From: Nocardia bhagyanarayanae
Lineage (GTDB): Bacteria > Actinomycetota > Actinomycetes > Mycobacteriales > Mycobacteriaceae
Assembly (NCBI RefSeq): GCF_006716565.1
Contig: NZ_VFPG01000001.1
Coordinates: forward strand, 2,604,001-2,668,000
Length of the DNA: 64,000 bases
Reading direction: 5' to 3'
The notes beneath the pieces were generated by a model, which saw nothing but the letters and a program-made list of their open reading frames with translations, ran no database searches and was not told the DNA's origin. A program made the position numbers and the translations under genes. This document shows, in pieces, positions 33,738 through 42,520 of this stretch. The stretch's first letter is position 1. Each line of letters begins with the position of its first letter.

Positions 33738-36700
33738 GTGCAGATCGGGATGCTTGGACCATTCGAGGTGCGCACGGACGGCGGTGATCTCGCCGACGTG
33801 CCGGGCGCGCGCCTGCGCGGGCTGTTGATCGCGCTCGCGCTCGAACCGGGTCGCGCGGTCCCGAAAGCAACGCTCGTCGACTGGATCTGGGGTGAGAATC
33901 CGCCCTCCGACGCGGCGAATGCCTTGCAGCGGTTGGTGTCCCGGCTGCGGAAGGCGCTGCCGGACGGGTCGATCGAGGGTCAACCGGACGGCTACCGACT
34001 ACGGGTGGAACCCGACGCCGTCGACGCCGTGCGGTTCGAACGCCTCGTCGCCCAGGCCCGCAACGACGAGGATCCGCGCCGGCTGCGCGAGGCCCTCGCA
34101 CTGTGGCGCGGCGCGGCAATGCAGGACATCGGTTTGCGGGAGAGCGCGGCGTTCGACGCGGCGGTCACTCGTCTCGAGGGACTGCGCCTCACCGCCATGG
34201 AGGATCGGTTCGACGCGGAGATCGGCCTCGGCCACGGCGCGGAGCTGGTCACCGAGCTGACCGACTTGGTGGCCGCGCATCCGGTGCGAGAACGGCTCGT
34301 CGCCGCGTTGATGCGCGCCCTCGTCGCGACCGGCCGCGATACCGACGCGCTGCTCGTCTACGAGCGCACGAGAGAGACCCTGGCCGACGAGCTGGGTGTC
34401 GATCCCGCACCGGAGCTGTCCGCATTGCACGTCGCGCTGCTGCGTGGCGAGTTGAGCAGGCGGGAGGACAACCGGAAGACCAACCTGCGCGCCGAGCTGA
34501 CCAGTTTCGTCGGCAAGGACGGCGATGTCACCGCCGTCCGCGAGCTCAACGCCGACCATCGGCTCATCACCCTGATCGGGCCGGGCGGCTCGGGAAAGAC
34601 CAGGCTGGCCACCGAGACCGCGCGGACCTTGCTCGGCGACCTGCCGGACGGCGTCTGGCTCGTCGAGCTCGCGGCCATCGGCGCCGATGGTGACACGGGC
34701 GGCAACAGCGTCGCGCAAGCGACCCTCGCGGCGCTCAAACTGCGGGATGCGCTGCACGGCGAGGCTTCGGACGCGGAGCCGACGGATCGGGTGGTCGCCG
34801 CGATCCGCGAGCGGGCGATGTTGCTGATCCTGGACAACTGCGAGCACGTGATCGAGTCGGCGGCGGCGTTCGCCCATCGAGTGCTCGGGGAATGCAGGCA
34901 GCTGCGGATTCTGGCGACGAGCAGGGAACCGCTCGGCATCACCGGTGAGGCGCTCTGGCCGGTCGTGCCGTTGGCCCTGCCCGCGGCGGACGCCGGCCCC
35001 GACCAGATCGAGTCCAGTCCGGCCATCCGGCTGCTGCTGGATCGAGCGAGCGCGGTGAACAAGGACCTCGCGACCGACGCCCGCACCTTGTCGACGGCGG
35101 CGCGTGTCTGCCGGGCGCTGGACGGTATGCCGCTGGCCATAGAACTCGCCGCGGCGAGGTTGCGCACCATGTCGCTCGATCAGCTAGCCCATCGGCTCGA
35201 CGACCGGTTCCGACTGCTGACCGGCGGCAGCCGCACCGCGCTGCCGCGGCACAAGACACTGCGCGCGGTGGTCGACTGGAGCTGGGAGTTGCTCAGCGAC
35301 GCCGAACGGGCGGTCCTGCGCAGGCTCGCGGTGTTCTCGGGCGGCGCGAGTTTGGAAGCGGCCGAGCGGGTTTGCGCTTGCGATGTGGTCGACACGGGTG
35401 ACGTGCTCGAGTTGCTGACCGCGCTGACCGAGAAATCGCTGGTGCTCACCGTCGACGACCGCGCGCCGCGCTACCGGATGCTCGGCACGATCAAGGAGTA
35501 CGCCGAGCAGCGGCTCGCGGAGGCGGGGGAATCGGATCGGACGCGCCGCGCGCATCTCGCGTATTTCACCGAACTCGCCGAGATCGCGGATCCGCATCTG
35601 CGCCGCGCCGAGCAACTGGCCTGGCTGGCCACGCTCGACGCCGAGCACGACAACATCGCTGCCGCGATGCGCGGTGCGCTCGCCGCGGGTGCGGCGGACG
35701 GGGCCATGCGGCTCGCCGCCGCCGCGGGGTGGTACTGGTGGCTCGGCGGGCACAAGGCCGAGGCCAACGAGCTGATCATGGCGGCAACGGCGCTGCCCGG
35801 CGAGGTGGCGGACGAGACGAGGGCGATGGTGTACGCGTTCGTCGTCCAGTTCGTGACCTCCGGGCCGCAGAGCGACCAGTACCAGGCCGAGGAGTGGATC
35901 CGCAAAGGGTACGAACTGAGCACGCGGGTCGAGAGCCGTCACCCGGTGCTGCGATTGCTCACCCCTCTGGAACGCCTGTTGCACGGGCCGGACGCCTTCC
36001 TGCCCGCGTGGGAAGCGCTGCTGGACGACGAGGACCCCTGGGTACGGGCCCTCGGCCGCCTGCAACTCGGCAAGATGCGTATCCAGCTCGGGCAGGGCGG
36101 CCGGGATGCGGACACCTGCCTCGAGACGGCGCTCACCGAGTTTCGCGCGATCGGCGAACGGTGGGGTATCTCGTTCGCGCAGACCGAGCTGGCGAATCGA
36201 ATCGCCGTGCGCGGCGAGTTCGCCGCCGCGTGCGAGCACTACGAACAGGCGATCGCGGTTGTCGCCGAGATCGGATCCGTCGAGGATGTCGTGCCGATGC
36301 GGTCGCGGCAGGCCCAGTTGTACTGGCTGGCAGGCGATGTCGAGTCGAGTGCGGCGGCGATGGCCGAGGCGCAGCGGCTCGCGGAACGCGTCTCCTGGCC
36401 GATCGTGCTGGCCGAGCTGGCGCTGTCGAAGGCGGAGCTCGCCCGCTGGAGCGGCGACGCCGAGCAGGTACACCGGGAACTCGACGTCGCGACGCAGCTG
36501 ATGGGCGATGACGCCGAGCGGCCGAATATCCGTGCGATGAAACACGATCTGCTCGGCTACCTTGCCGAGGATCTCGACGAGACCCGTGCGCATCGCGTCG
36601 CGGCTTTCGAAGCGGCGTCCGAGGCGGCGTACCCCCTCTTGATCGCCCAAGTGCTCACCGGGATAGCGGATCTGGCGCTGCGTGACGAACAGTACGAGCA

Positions 36701-36884
36701 AGCCGCGCGGCTGCTCGCGGCGAGCGCCGAGCTGCGCGGTCTGCCGGATCGTTCCAACCCGGATGTGGCGAGAATCGAGCAGGCAGCGCGAAACCGCCTC
36801 GGCGAGAAGGGTTTCGCCGAGGCGGTTCGGGAGGGTTCGGAGCGGAATCGGACCGAGCTCGTCGAGGTCACGCTCGCTTCTTGA
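33738..36884 (+). CDS. SARP/AfsR-type transcriptional activator
   Basis: A 1048-residue regulator. Residues about 1-85 are an OmpR-type winged helix (VQIGMLGPFEVRTDGGDLADVPG ... NALQRLVSRLRKAL). About 90-240 is the bacterial transcriptional activation domain (AALMRALVATGRDTDALLVYERTRETLADELGVDPAPEL). An NB-ARC-like STAND ATPase follows with Walker A GPGGSGKTRLATETA (about 280) and LLILDNCEHV. About 640-1048 are TPR-like helices. Such proteins activate natural-product genes. GTG 33738 starts the conserved strand. Convergent with the ABC permease, overlapping by 17 bases. Confidence 0.92.
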   Translation: MQIGMLGPFEVRTDGGDLADVPGARLRGLLIALALEPGRAVPKATLVDWIWGENPPSDAANALQRLVSRLRKALPDGSIEGQPDGYRLRVEPDAVDAVRFERLVAQARNDEDPRRLREALALWRGAAMQDIGLRESAAFDAAVTRLEGLRLTAMEDRFDAEIGLGHGAELVTELTDLVAAHPVRERLVAALMRALVATGRDTDALLVYERTRETLADELGVDPAPELSALHVALLRGELSRREDNRKTNLRAELTSFVGKDGDVTAVRELNADHRLITLIGPGGSGKTRLATETARTLLGDLPDGVWLVELAAIGADGDTGGNSVAQATLAALKLRDALHGEASDAEPTDRVVAAIRERAMLLILDNCEHVIESAAAFAHRVLGECRQLRILATSREPLGITGEALWPVVPLALPAADAGPDQIESSPAIRLLLDRASAVNKDLATDARTLSTAARVCRALDGMPLAIELAAARLRTMSLDQLAHRLDDRFRLLTGGSRTALPRHKTLRAVVDWSWELLSDAERAVLRRLAVFSGGASLEAAERVCACDVVDTGDVLELLTALTEKSLVLTVDDRAPRYRMLGTIKEYAEQRLAEAGESDRTRRAHLAYFTELAEIADPHLRRAEQLAWLATLDAEHDNIAAAMRGALAAGAADGAMRLAAAAGWYWWLGGHKAEANELIMAATALPGEVADETRAMVYAFVVQFVTSGPQSDQYQAEEWIRKGYELSTRVESRHPVLRLLTPLERLLHGPDAFLPAWEALLDDEDPWVRALGRLQLGKMRIQLGQGGRDADTCLETALTEFRAIGERWGISFAQTELANRIAVRGEFAAACEHYEQAIAVVAEIGSVEDVVPMRSRQAQLYWLAGDVESSAAAMAEAQRLAERVSWPIVLAELALSKAELARWSGDAEQVHRELDVATQLMGDDAERPNIRAMKHDLLGYLAEDLDETRAHRVAAFEAASEAAYPLLIAQVLTGIADLALRDEQYEQAARLLAASAELRGLPDRSNPDVARIEQAARNRLGEKGFAEAVREGSERNRTELVEVTLAS

Positions 36885-37614
36885 ACGTCGCGGACGCCCA
36901 GAGGTAACCGACCACCGCGATACCGACGCACCAGGCGACGGCGGTGAGCGCGTCGCCGGTGTCCGGTGCGCCGACGAGCAGCCCGCGGATGGTTTCGATG
37001 ATCGGCGTGAAGGGCTGGTACTCCGCGAACTGCCGCAGCCCCGGACCCATCTTCTCGGCGGGCACGATCGCGCTGCTGAAGAACGGCAGCATGACCAGCG
37101 GCACGGACGCCATGCCCGCCGTTTCCGGAGACTTCGCAGCCAGTCCGAGAGCGATCGTGAGCCAGCCCGCCGCGAAGCCGAGCAGCACGACCATGCCGAT
37201 CACGCCGAGCCAGTCGAGGATGTTCGCCGAAGGGCTGAACCCCAGCAGGAAGGCCACCCCGAGCAGGGCGGCGATGGCGACCAGATTGGTCAGCACGGTG
37301 GCGACGACGTGTCCGGTCAGCACGGCTCCACGGGAGACGTCCATGACCTTGAACCGATTGATGATGCCCGTCGTCATGTCGGAGTTCACCGCCGTCGCGG
37401 TGGCTCCCAGCCCGTAGCAGACGGCCAGCAGGATCAGTCCCGGTGTCGCGTAGTCGATGTAGTCGACGCCGACGTCGAAGGCGTCGCCGAACATGTACAC
37501 GAACATCAGCATGATGATGATCGGCATAAGGACCGCGTTGAACACCGACGTCGGGTTTCGGGCGATGTGTTTGAAGTTGCGGCGCAACATGACCATCGAG
37601 TGGGACTTGCTCAT
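36868..37614 (-). CDS. ABC-2 exporter permease, DrrB-like
   Basis: A 248-residue permease with six hydrophobic segments and the ABC-2 pattern: NPTSVFNAVLMPIIIMLMFVYMFGDAF, DMTTGIINRFKVMDVSRGAVLTGHVVATVL and the C-terminal EYQPFTPIIETIRGLLVG. This is the DrrB-type drug-resistance permease layout. It overlaps the ATPase gene stop by four bases (coupled). With the ATPase it should export a hydrophobic compound, possibly a product or substrate of the P450. Confidence 0.92.
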   Translation of the reverse strand: MSKSHSMVMLRRNFKHIARNPTSVFNAVLMPIIIMLMFVYMFGDAFDVGVDYIDYATPGLILLAVCYGLGATATAVNSDMTTGIINRFKVMDVSRGAVLTGHVVATVLTNLVAIAALLGVAFLLGFSPSANILDWLGVIGMVVLLGFAAGWLTIALGLAAKSPETAGMASVPLVMLPFFSSAIVPAEKMGPGLRQFAEYQPFTPIIETIRGLLVGAPDTGDALTAVAWCVGIAVVGYLWASATFKKRA

Positions 37615-38552
37615 TTCGCTGCTACCTCCGTGGTGCGGCCGGTCAGGGTGAGGAAAACGTCGTCGAGGTCGGGCGTGTGCACGGAGAACTCCTCGGCGCC
37701 GAGCGAGTACTCGTCGAGCCTGTCCAGCAGGGCGCGAAGCGATCTCGTCCCGCCGTCGCTGGGAACCCGCAGGGTCAGCGCCTCGTCGTCCCGCGTGGAG
37801 TCGGGGAAGAGACGGGCGGCCGCCTCGAGTTGGGTGATATCGGTGAACCGGAGCCGGACGTGCGTTCCCGGGATCTGGCGCTTGAGTTCGTCGGGCGTGC
37901 CCTGGGCCACCAGGCGGCCCTGATCGAGCACCGCGATCCGGTCGGCGAGCTGGTCCGCCTCCTCGAGGTACTGGGTGGTGAGGAAGATGGTCACGCCGTC
38001 GGCCACCAGGTCACGGATGATCGACCACATGGTGCGGCGGCTGCGCGGGTCGAGTCCCGTCGTCGGCTCGTCCAGGAAGATGATCCGCGGGTTGCCGACG
38101 AGTGTCATCGCCAAATCGAGCTTGCGGCGCATACCGCCGGAGTAGGTCGACGCGGGCTGCTGCGCCGCCTCGGTCAGCTCGAAGCGTTTCAGCAGCTCGG
38201 TGACGATCCGCTTGCCCTCTTCGGCAGGGGTTCCGGTGAGGTCCACCATCAGTTGCAGGTTCTCGTGCCCCGTCAGCAGCTCGTCCACCGCCGCGAACTG
38301 ACCGGTGACGCCGATCGCCGCGCGCACCGCCTTCGCCTCGGTCGCGACGTCGTGGCCCGCGACGCGTACCGACCCGCCGTCCGCCGCTGTCAACGTGCTC
38401 AGCACGTTCACCGTCGTCGTCTTACCGGCCCCGTTCGGTCCGAGCAGGGAGAAGATCGTGCCCGCACGGACATCCAGATCGATGCCGTCGAGCACGACCT
38501 TGTCCCCGTAGGCCTTTCGCAGTCCGGAGACCGCAATCGCTGAATTCGTCAT
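37611..38552 (-). CDS. ABC exporter ATPase, DrrA-like
   Basis: A 313-residue ATPase. Walker A LLGPNGAGKTTTVN (about 35-48), signature YSGGMRRKLDLAMTL (about 137), Walker B RIIFLDEPTTGLDPRSR, and the H-loop area FLTTQYLEEADQLADRIAVL. The C-terminal 90 residues are the DrrA-type extension. It energises the DrrB-like permease. ATG 38552 begins MTNSAIAVSGL. Its promoter carries five TGTCAG/TGACAG repeats. The first 30 codons have a fossil duplicate at 31.8-31.9 kb. Confidence 0.93.
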   Translation of the reverse strand: MTNSAIAVSGLRKAYGDKVVLDGIDLDVRAGTIFSLLGPNGAGKTTTVNVLSTLTAADGGSVRVAGHDVATEAKAVRAAIGVTGQFAAVDELLTGHENLQLMVDLTGTPAEEGKRIVTELLKRFELTEAAQQPASTYSGGMRRKLDLAMTLVGNPRIIFLDEPTTGLDPRSRRTMWSIIRDLVADGVTIFLTTQYLEEADQLADRIAVLDQGRLVAQGTPDELKRQIPGTHVRLRFTDITQLEAAARLFPDSTRDDEALTLRVPSDGGTRSLRALLDRLDEYSLGAEEFSVHTPDLDDVFLTLTGRTTEVAAK

Positions 38553-38574
38553 GCGAGTACCATCGGCGCCCGCC

Positions 38575-38628
38575 CTGACACCCACCTGTCACGCCGCTGT
38601 CACGACCACTGACACGACGGGCCTGACA
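38575..38628 (-). promoter_or_regulatory. SARP direct repeats upstream of the ABC exporter
   Basis: Five minus-strand hexamers TGTCAG/TGACAG at plus-strand positions 38575, 38586, 38597, 38609 and 38623 (intervals 11, 11, 12, 14). Three are in exact 11-base helical phase, the arrangement bound by SARP activators. Confidence 0.62.
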
Positions 38629-38767
38629 TTTCGCCGCTTCGTGTCGTCGTTCTGGTGAGGCGGTCGAAACCCGGTGTTCCGGTGACTACCGAATCGCACA
38701 TAACCGGGACGTCACGACGCCCCACCAATGAGGCAGGTCGGGAGTCCCTGCGAGTGAGGAGAAGGTC

Positions 38768-39274
38768 ATGTCGTACGCGAGATCCTCCATCAGAAAGACG
38801 GTCGGCGCAGTCGCCGGCGCCCTGCTGGTCGGTGGTGGACTGGTCGCCTGCGGCGCGGACACCACCGAGACGGACGGGCCGAAGCAGCGGGTCGAGATCA
38901 TCGAGGCAGCCGCTCTGACCGACCAGCTCGCAGGCGCGGACCTGGACAAGCCCGGTGCGAGTCTCGGTGATCTGACCGTCTATTCGGGCGGTATCCACCA
39001 AGACGGTCGCCAGATCGGGCACGGTGGTGGAGCATGCCAGAACGTCCATATCGAGGGCGACGCGATCACCATGCAATGTGTGCTCACCGCTCAGCTCGAA
39101 CGGGGATCGCTGACCATGCAAGCGGTGTGGGTCCAGGGCACGAGCCCGCTAGATCTGGCGATCACCGGTGGTACCGGCGCATACCGTAACGCGACCGGCA
39201 TCGCTCGGTTCTGGGAAATCGGGACACCGAACGAGCGGATGCGTGCCGAGATCACGCTTCCCGCGGAGGAGTGA
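38768..39274 (+). CDS. Dirigent/allene-oxide-cyclase-fold lipoprotein
   Basis: A 168-residue lipoprotein; signal peptide ending GGGLVAC (Cys 28). The mature part resembles the beta-barrel of dirigent and allene oxide cyclase proteins: LGDLTVYSGGIHQDGRQIGHGGGACQNV, MQCVLTAQLERGSLTMQAVW, and ITGGTGAYRNATGIARF, the hallmark turn of that fold. Bacterial members may shape or bind small cyclic compounds. It is divergent from the SARP-linked exporter, 215 bases away, and may belong to the same pathway. A GAGGAGAAGG site precedes ATG 38768. Confidence 0.75.
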   Translation: MSYARSSIRKTVGAVAGALLVGGGLVACGADTTETDGPKQRVEIIEAAALTDQLAGADLDKPGASLGDLTVYSGGIHQDGRQIGHGGGACQNVHIEGDAITMQCVLTAQLERGSLTMQAVWVQGTSPLDLAITGGTGAYRNATGIARFWEIGTPNERMRAEITLPAEE

Positions 39275-39357
39275 CCGCCCGACGAGGGTGACCCTCGCCT
39301 TCGCGAGTCGAGTGCGCCACAGGATGATTCAGGGCCCTACCGGGCGTTTCAGGATCT

Positions 39358-39750
39358 TCAGTGTGGTGCGGCCCAGACCAATCCAGCGGCTTCCGCCGCC
39401 TCACCGAGACATTTGTCGTAGGCGACGAGCGCGGTCAGGTCTGCGGCCAACTCGAGGGCTGTGGCCAGGTGGATCGAATCCAGACTGCGCGCTGTTGCCG
39501 GTGATACCGCGGCAGCGTTCGCCCGGACGATGCCATCGATTTCCACCATGTCCACTCGTGCCAGCACTGCGGGAACGTGCACGAGGTCTGCGGGTTCGGC
39601 GAGGCGCACGGCACGGACCAGTTCGACTTCTACGAGCGCCGACGCGACCCAGGGAAGGTCTGAGTGCTCTTGGAGCCAGCGCACGAGTGCAGCGGTCTCG
39701 GCTCCCGGGTGGACCAGCTTGACCAGTGCGCTGGTGTCGAGATACAGCAT
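39358..39750 (-). CDS. vapC: VapC family PIN-domain toxin
   Basis: A 130-residue ribonuclease. PIN acids: LYLDTSALVKL (Asp 5), the ALVEVELVRAV glutamate (about 43) and SLDSIHLATAL (Asp about 92), plus the C-terminal LVAYDKCLGEAAEAAG. VapC toxins cut tRNA or rRNA when not bound by VapB. The ATG shares one base with the antitoxin stop (TGATG), the usual coupling that keeps antitoxin in excess. Confidence 0.9.
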   Translation of the reverse strand: MLYLDTSALVKLVHPGAETAALVRWLQEHSDLPWVASALVEVELVRAVRLAEPADLVHVPAVLARVDMVEIDGIVRANAAAVSPATARSLDSIHLATALELAADLTALVAYDKCLGEAAEAAGLVWAAPH

Positions 39751-40049
39751 CAATACCGCTCGTCGTCGCGCAGATCCTGCAACGCCGCACCGGTGCGGCC
39801 CGCGTTGTCGACGGGTGCTCGATCGATCCGACGGCGAAGGTCGGCGAGCAAGTCGGCGCGGCCCCTCGATGCCGGCCGCATCCGGCCTTCGGCCGTCAGG
39901 CGAGCCCGCACATCGCGGGTCGGGTCTACCGGAACGATTCGGCCGATGACAGTGCCACGCTCGGTGATATCGACTGTCTCGCCTGCCTTGACCAGAGCCA
40001 ATGTCCGTGCGGTGTGATGTGACAGTTCACGGATCGGAATGGCGGTCAT
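39750..40049 (-). CDS. vapB: VapB/Phd-type antitoxin
   Basis: A 99-residue antitoxin. The N-terminal Phd/YefM-like DNA-binding part reads IPIRELSHHTARTLALVKAGETVDITERGTVIGRIVPVD (about 4-42). The disordered C-terminal half (RPASRGRADLLADLRRRID ... LQDLRDDERY) should wrap the toxin. ATG 40049. A 20-base palindrome lies ten bases upstream. Confidence 0.88.
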   Translation of the reverse strand: MTAIPIRELSHHTARTLALVKAGETVDITERGTVIGRIVPVDPTRDVRARLTAEGRMRPASRGRADLLADLRRRIDRAPVDNAGRTGAALQDLRDDERY

Positions 40050-40058
40050 GCCACGAGC

Positions 40059-40078
40059 GTGCCACAAAAATGTGTCAC
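40059..40078. promoter_or_regulatory. VapBC operator candidate
   Basis: Inverted repeat GTGCCACA-AAAA-TGTGTCAC with one mismatch, just upstream of the vapB ATG; likely site for VapB/VapBC autorepression. Confidence 0.55.
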
Positions 40079-40188
40079 AAGTGCCTGCATTGATCGTACG
40101 GTGGCTCATCGGATCTTCGGTCGGAGAGCGGGTGCGTCCGTGCCAGGGGAGCGGCGCGGGGGGACGGATTTGTGAGACCGTGGAAGAT

Positions 40189-42243
40189 ATGAACCGGCTC
40201 GGGAAAGCGACCTCACCGTATCTGCGCCAACACGCGGACAACCCGGTGCACTGGTGGGAGTGGGACGCCGAGGCGCTCGCGGAGGCCCGCAGGCGCGATG
40301 TGCCGATCCTGCTCTCCATCGGTTACGCCTCCTGTCACTGGTGCCACGTGATGGCGCACGAGTCGTTCGAGGACGAGGCGACCGCGGCGCTGATGAACGA
40401 CCATTTCGTCTGCGTCAAGGTGGACCGCGAGGAGCGCCCGGATCTCGACGCGATCTACATGAACGCCACCGTCGCCATGACGGGACAGGGCGGCTGGCCG
40501 ATGACCAGCTTCCTGACCCCGGACGGCGAGCCGTTCTATTGCGGCACCTACTTCCCGAAGCATCCGCGCGGCGGGATGCCCTCGTTCGGTCAGCTGCTCA
40601 CCGCCGTCAGCGACACCTGGCGCAACCGGCGCGAGGAGGTCGACAAGGCATCGGCCCAGGTCGTGGAGGCCCTGCGCGCGCAGGCCGCCGGTCTGCCCGA
40701 CGCCGACCTGAACGTCTCGCCCGAACTGCTCGATCACGCGGTGGCCGCGGTGCTGCGCGACGAGGACGCCGAGCACGGCGGGTTCGGCAGGGCGCCGAAG
40801 TTCCCGCCGTCCGCACTGATGGAGGGACTGCTGCGCAGTTGGGAGCGCACGGGCGACGCGGCCGTGCGCGACGTCGTGCAGCGCGCGGCCGACGCGATGG
40901 CGCGCGGCGGCATCTACGATCAGCTGCGCGGCGGCTTCGCCCGCTACTCGGTCGACAACCGTTGGCTGATACCGCATTTCGAGAAGATGCTGTACGACAA
41001 CGCGCAATTGCTGCGCGCCTACGCGCATCTGGCGCGCCGCACGCCGCACGCGCAGGACTCGCTCGCTCTGCGCGTCACCTGCGAGACCGCGCACTTCATC
41101 CTCGACGATCTCGGTACCGAGCGCGGCGGTTTCGCCTCCGCGCTGGACGCCGACACCCATCTCGAACCGAGCGGCCCCGGCGTCGAGGGCGCGACTTACG
41201 TGTGGACGCCCGCCGAACTGATCGGCGCGCTCGGACCCATCGAAGGCGCTTGGGCCGCGGACTTTTTCGGCGTGACGACGGCGGGGAACTTCGAGCAGGG
41301 CACCTCGGTCCTCACCCGCTACCGCGATCCGCGGGACGAGGCCGAACAGGAGCGGCTCGATCGGGCGAGGGAGGTGCTGCGCGACGAGCGCGACAAGCGC
41401 CCGCAGCCCGCGCGCGACGACAAGGTGGTCACCGCGTGGAACGGCATGGCGATCACGGCGCTCACCGAGGCGGGTTCGGCGCTGGGACGGCCCGATTGGG
41501 TGGCGGCCGCGGATCGCTGCGCGCGGTTCCTGCTCGCCGAGCACGTGGTCGACGGGCGGGTGCGCCGCGCATCGCTGGGCGGCGCGGTCGGCGCCTCGGC
41601 GGGCGTGCTGGAGGACTACGCGTGGCTGGTCACCGGCCTGCTCGCGCTGTATCAGGCGACCGGCGACCCGGAACGGCTTGAGCAGGCGCAGCGGCTGCTG
41701 GACACCGCCGTCGAACGCTTCGCCGATCCCGAGGCGTCCGGCAGCTGGTTCGACACCGCCGACGACGCCGAAACCCTCGTCGCCCGTCCGCGCGACCCGA
41801 TCGACGGCGCGACTCCGGCGGGCGCGTCTTCGCTGGCCGAGGCGCTGCTCACCGCCGCGGCGGTCAGCGACGTCGAGCGCGCGGTGCGCTACCGGGAACT
41901 CGCCGAAGCGACGCTGCTGCGCGGCGCGATCGTGCTTGCCCGTGCGCCGCGCTCGGCGGGCCAGTGGCTTACGGTCGCGGAGGCGGCCGTGCGCGGCCCA
42001 CTGCAGATCGCGATCGCCTCGTCGGCCGAGAACGCGGACACCGCAACGGAATTGCTCGCCGTCGCCCGGGAGCTCGCGCCGGGTGGATCGGTGATCCTCG
42101 CGGGAGCGCCGGATTCCGCGCCGCTGCTCGTCGACCGCCCGCTGGTGTCGGGTGCCGCGGCGGCGTATGTGTGCCGCGGGTCGGTGTGCGATCTGCCGGT
42201 GACGACCGAGAAGGATCTGCGGGAGTCGTTGAGCGGCAGCTGA
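40189..42243 (+). CDS. Thioredoxin-domain protein, YyaL/SPATA20 family
   Basis: A 684-residue protein. Residues 1-170 are the DUF255 thioredoxin-like domain: NRLGKATSPYLRQHADNPVHWWEW and the CxxC site SIGYASCHWCHVMAHESFED (about 46-49). The rest is an (alpha/alpha)6 barrel related to N-acyl-glucosamine epimerases and glycosidases (GGFGRAPKFPP, YDQLRGGFARYSVDNRWLIPHFEKMLYDNAQLL, DDKVVTAWNGMAI). The reaction is unknown. Matches Rv1084 in position and strand. ATG 40189. Confidence 0.9.
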   Translation: MNRLGKATSPYLRQHADNPVHWWEWDAEALAEARRRDVPILLSIGYASCHWCHVMAHESFEDEATAALMNDHFVCVKVDREERPDLDAIYMNATVAMTGQGGWPMTSFLTPDGEPFYCGTYFPKHPRGGMPSFGQLLTAVSDTWRNRREEVDKASAQVVEALRAQAAGLPDADLNVSPELLDHAVAAVLRDEDAEHGGFGRAPKFPPSALMEGLLRSWERTGDAAVRDVVQRAADAMARGGIYDQLRGGFARYSVDNRWLIPHFEKMLYDNAQLLRAYAHLARRTPHAQDSLALRVTCETAHFILDDLGTERGGFASALDADTHLEPSGPGVEGATYVWTPAELIGALGPIEGAWAADFFGVTTAGNFEQGTSVLTRYRDPRDEAEQERLDRAREVLRDERDKRPQPARDDKVVTAWNGMAITALTEAGSALGRPDWVAAADRCARFLLAEHVVDGRVRRASLGGAVGASAGVLEDYAWLVTGLLALYQATGDPERLEQAQRLLDTAVERFADPEASGSWFDTADDAETLVARPRDPIDGATPAGASSLAEALLTAAAVSDVERAVRYRELAEATLLRGAIVLARAPRSAGQWLTVAEAAVRGPLQIAIASSAENADTATELLAVARELAPGGSVILAGAPDSAPLLVDRPLVSGAAAAYVCRGSVCDLPVTTEKDLRESLSGS

Positions 42244-42520
42244 AGCCGCGCGGAGCATTGCGGGGTTTCCCGCCGGCCGGGTCGGGGTCGTCGTTCTACC
42301 CCGCTCGGTAAGAGATTCGTGCGCCGCGCCGGGCGTCTGCGCGCGGTCGAGGGACGCTGCGCGGACCGGGGCCTAGGTCCGCCTCTCGGCGTGCCGTCCT
42401 GGATCGTCGTGCCCAAGGTGGCGGTTGGGCTACGAGTCTGTGCATTGGCGGACGCCCGAGGGTGCCCGGGGCGCGCAAGCCCGGCTGGCGGTGTCGAGTT
42501 CACCCGGGTCCGCAGTGCCG

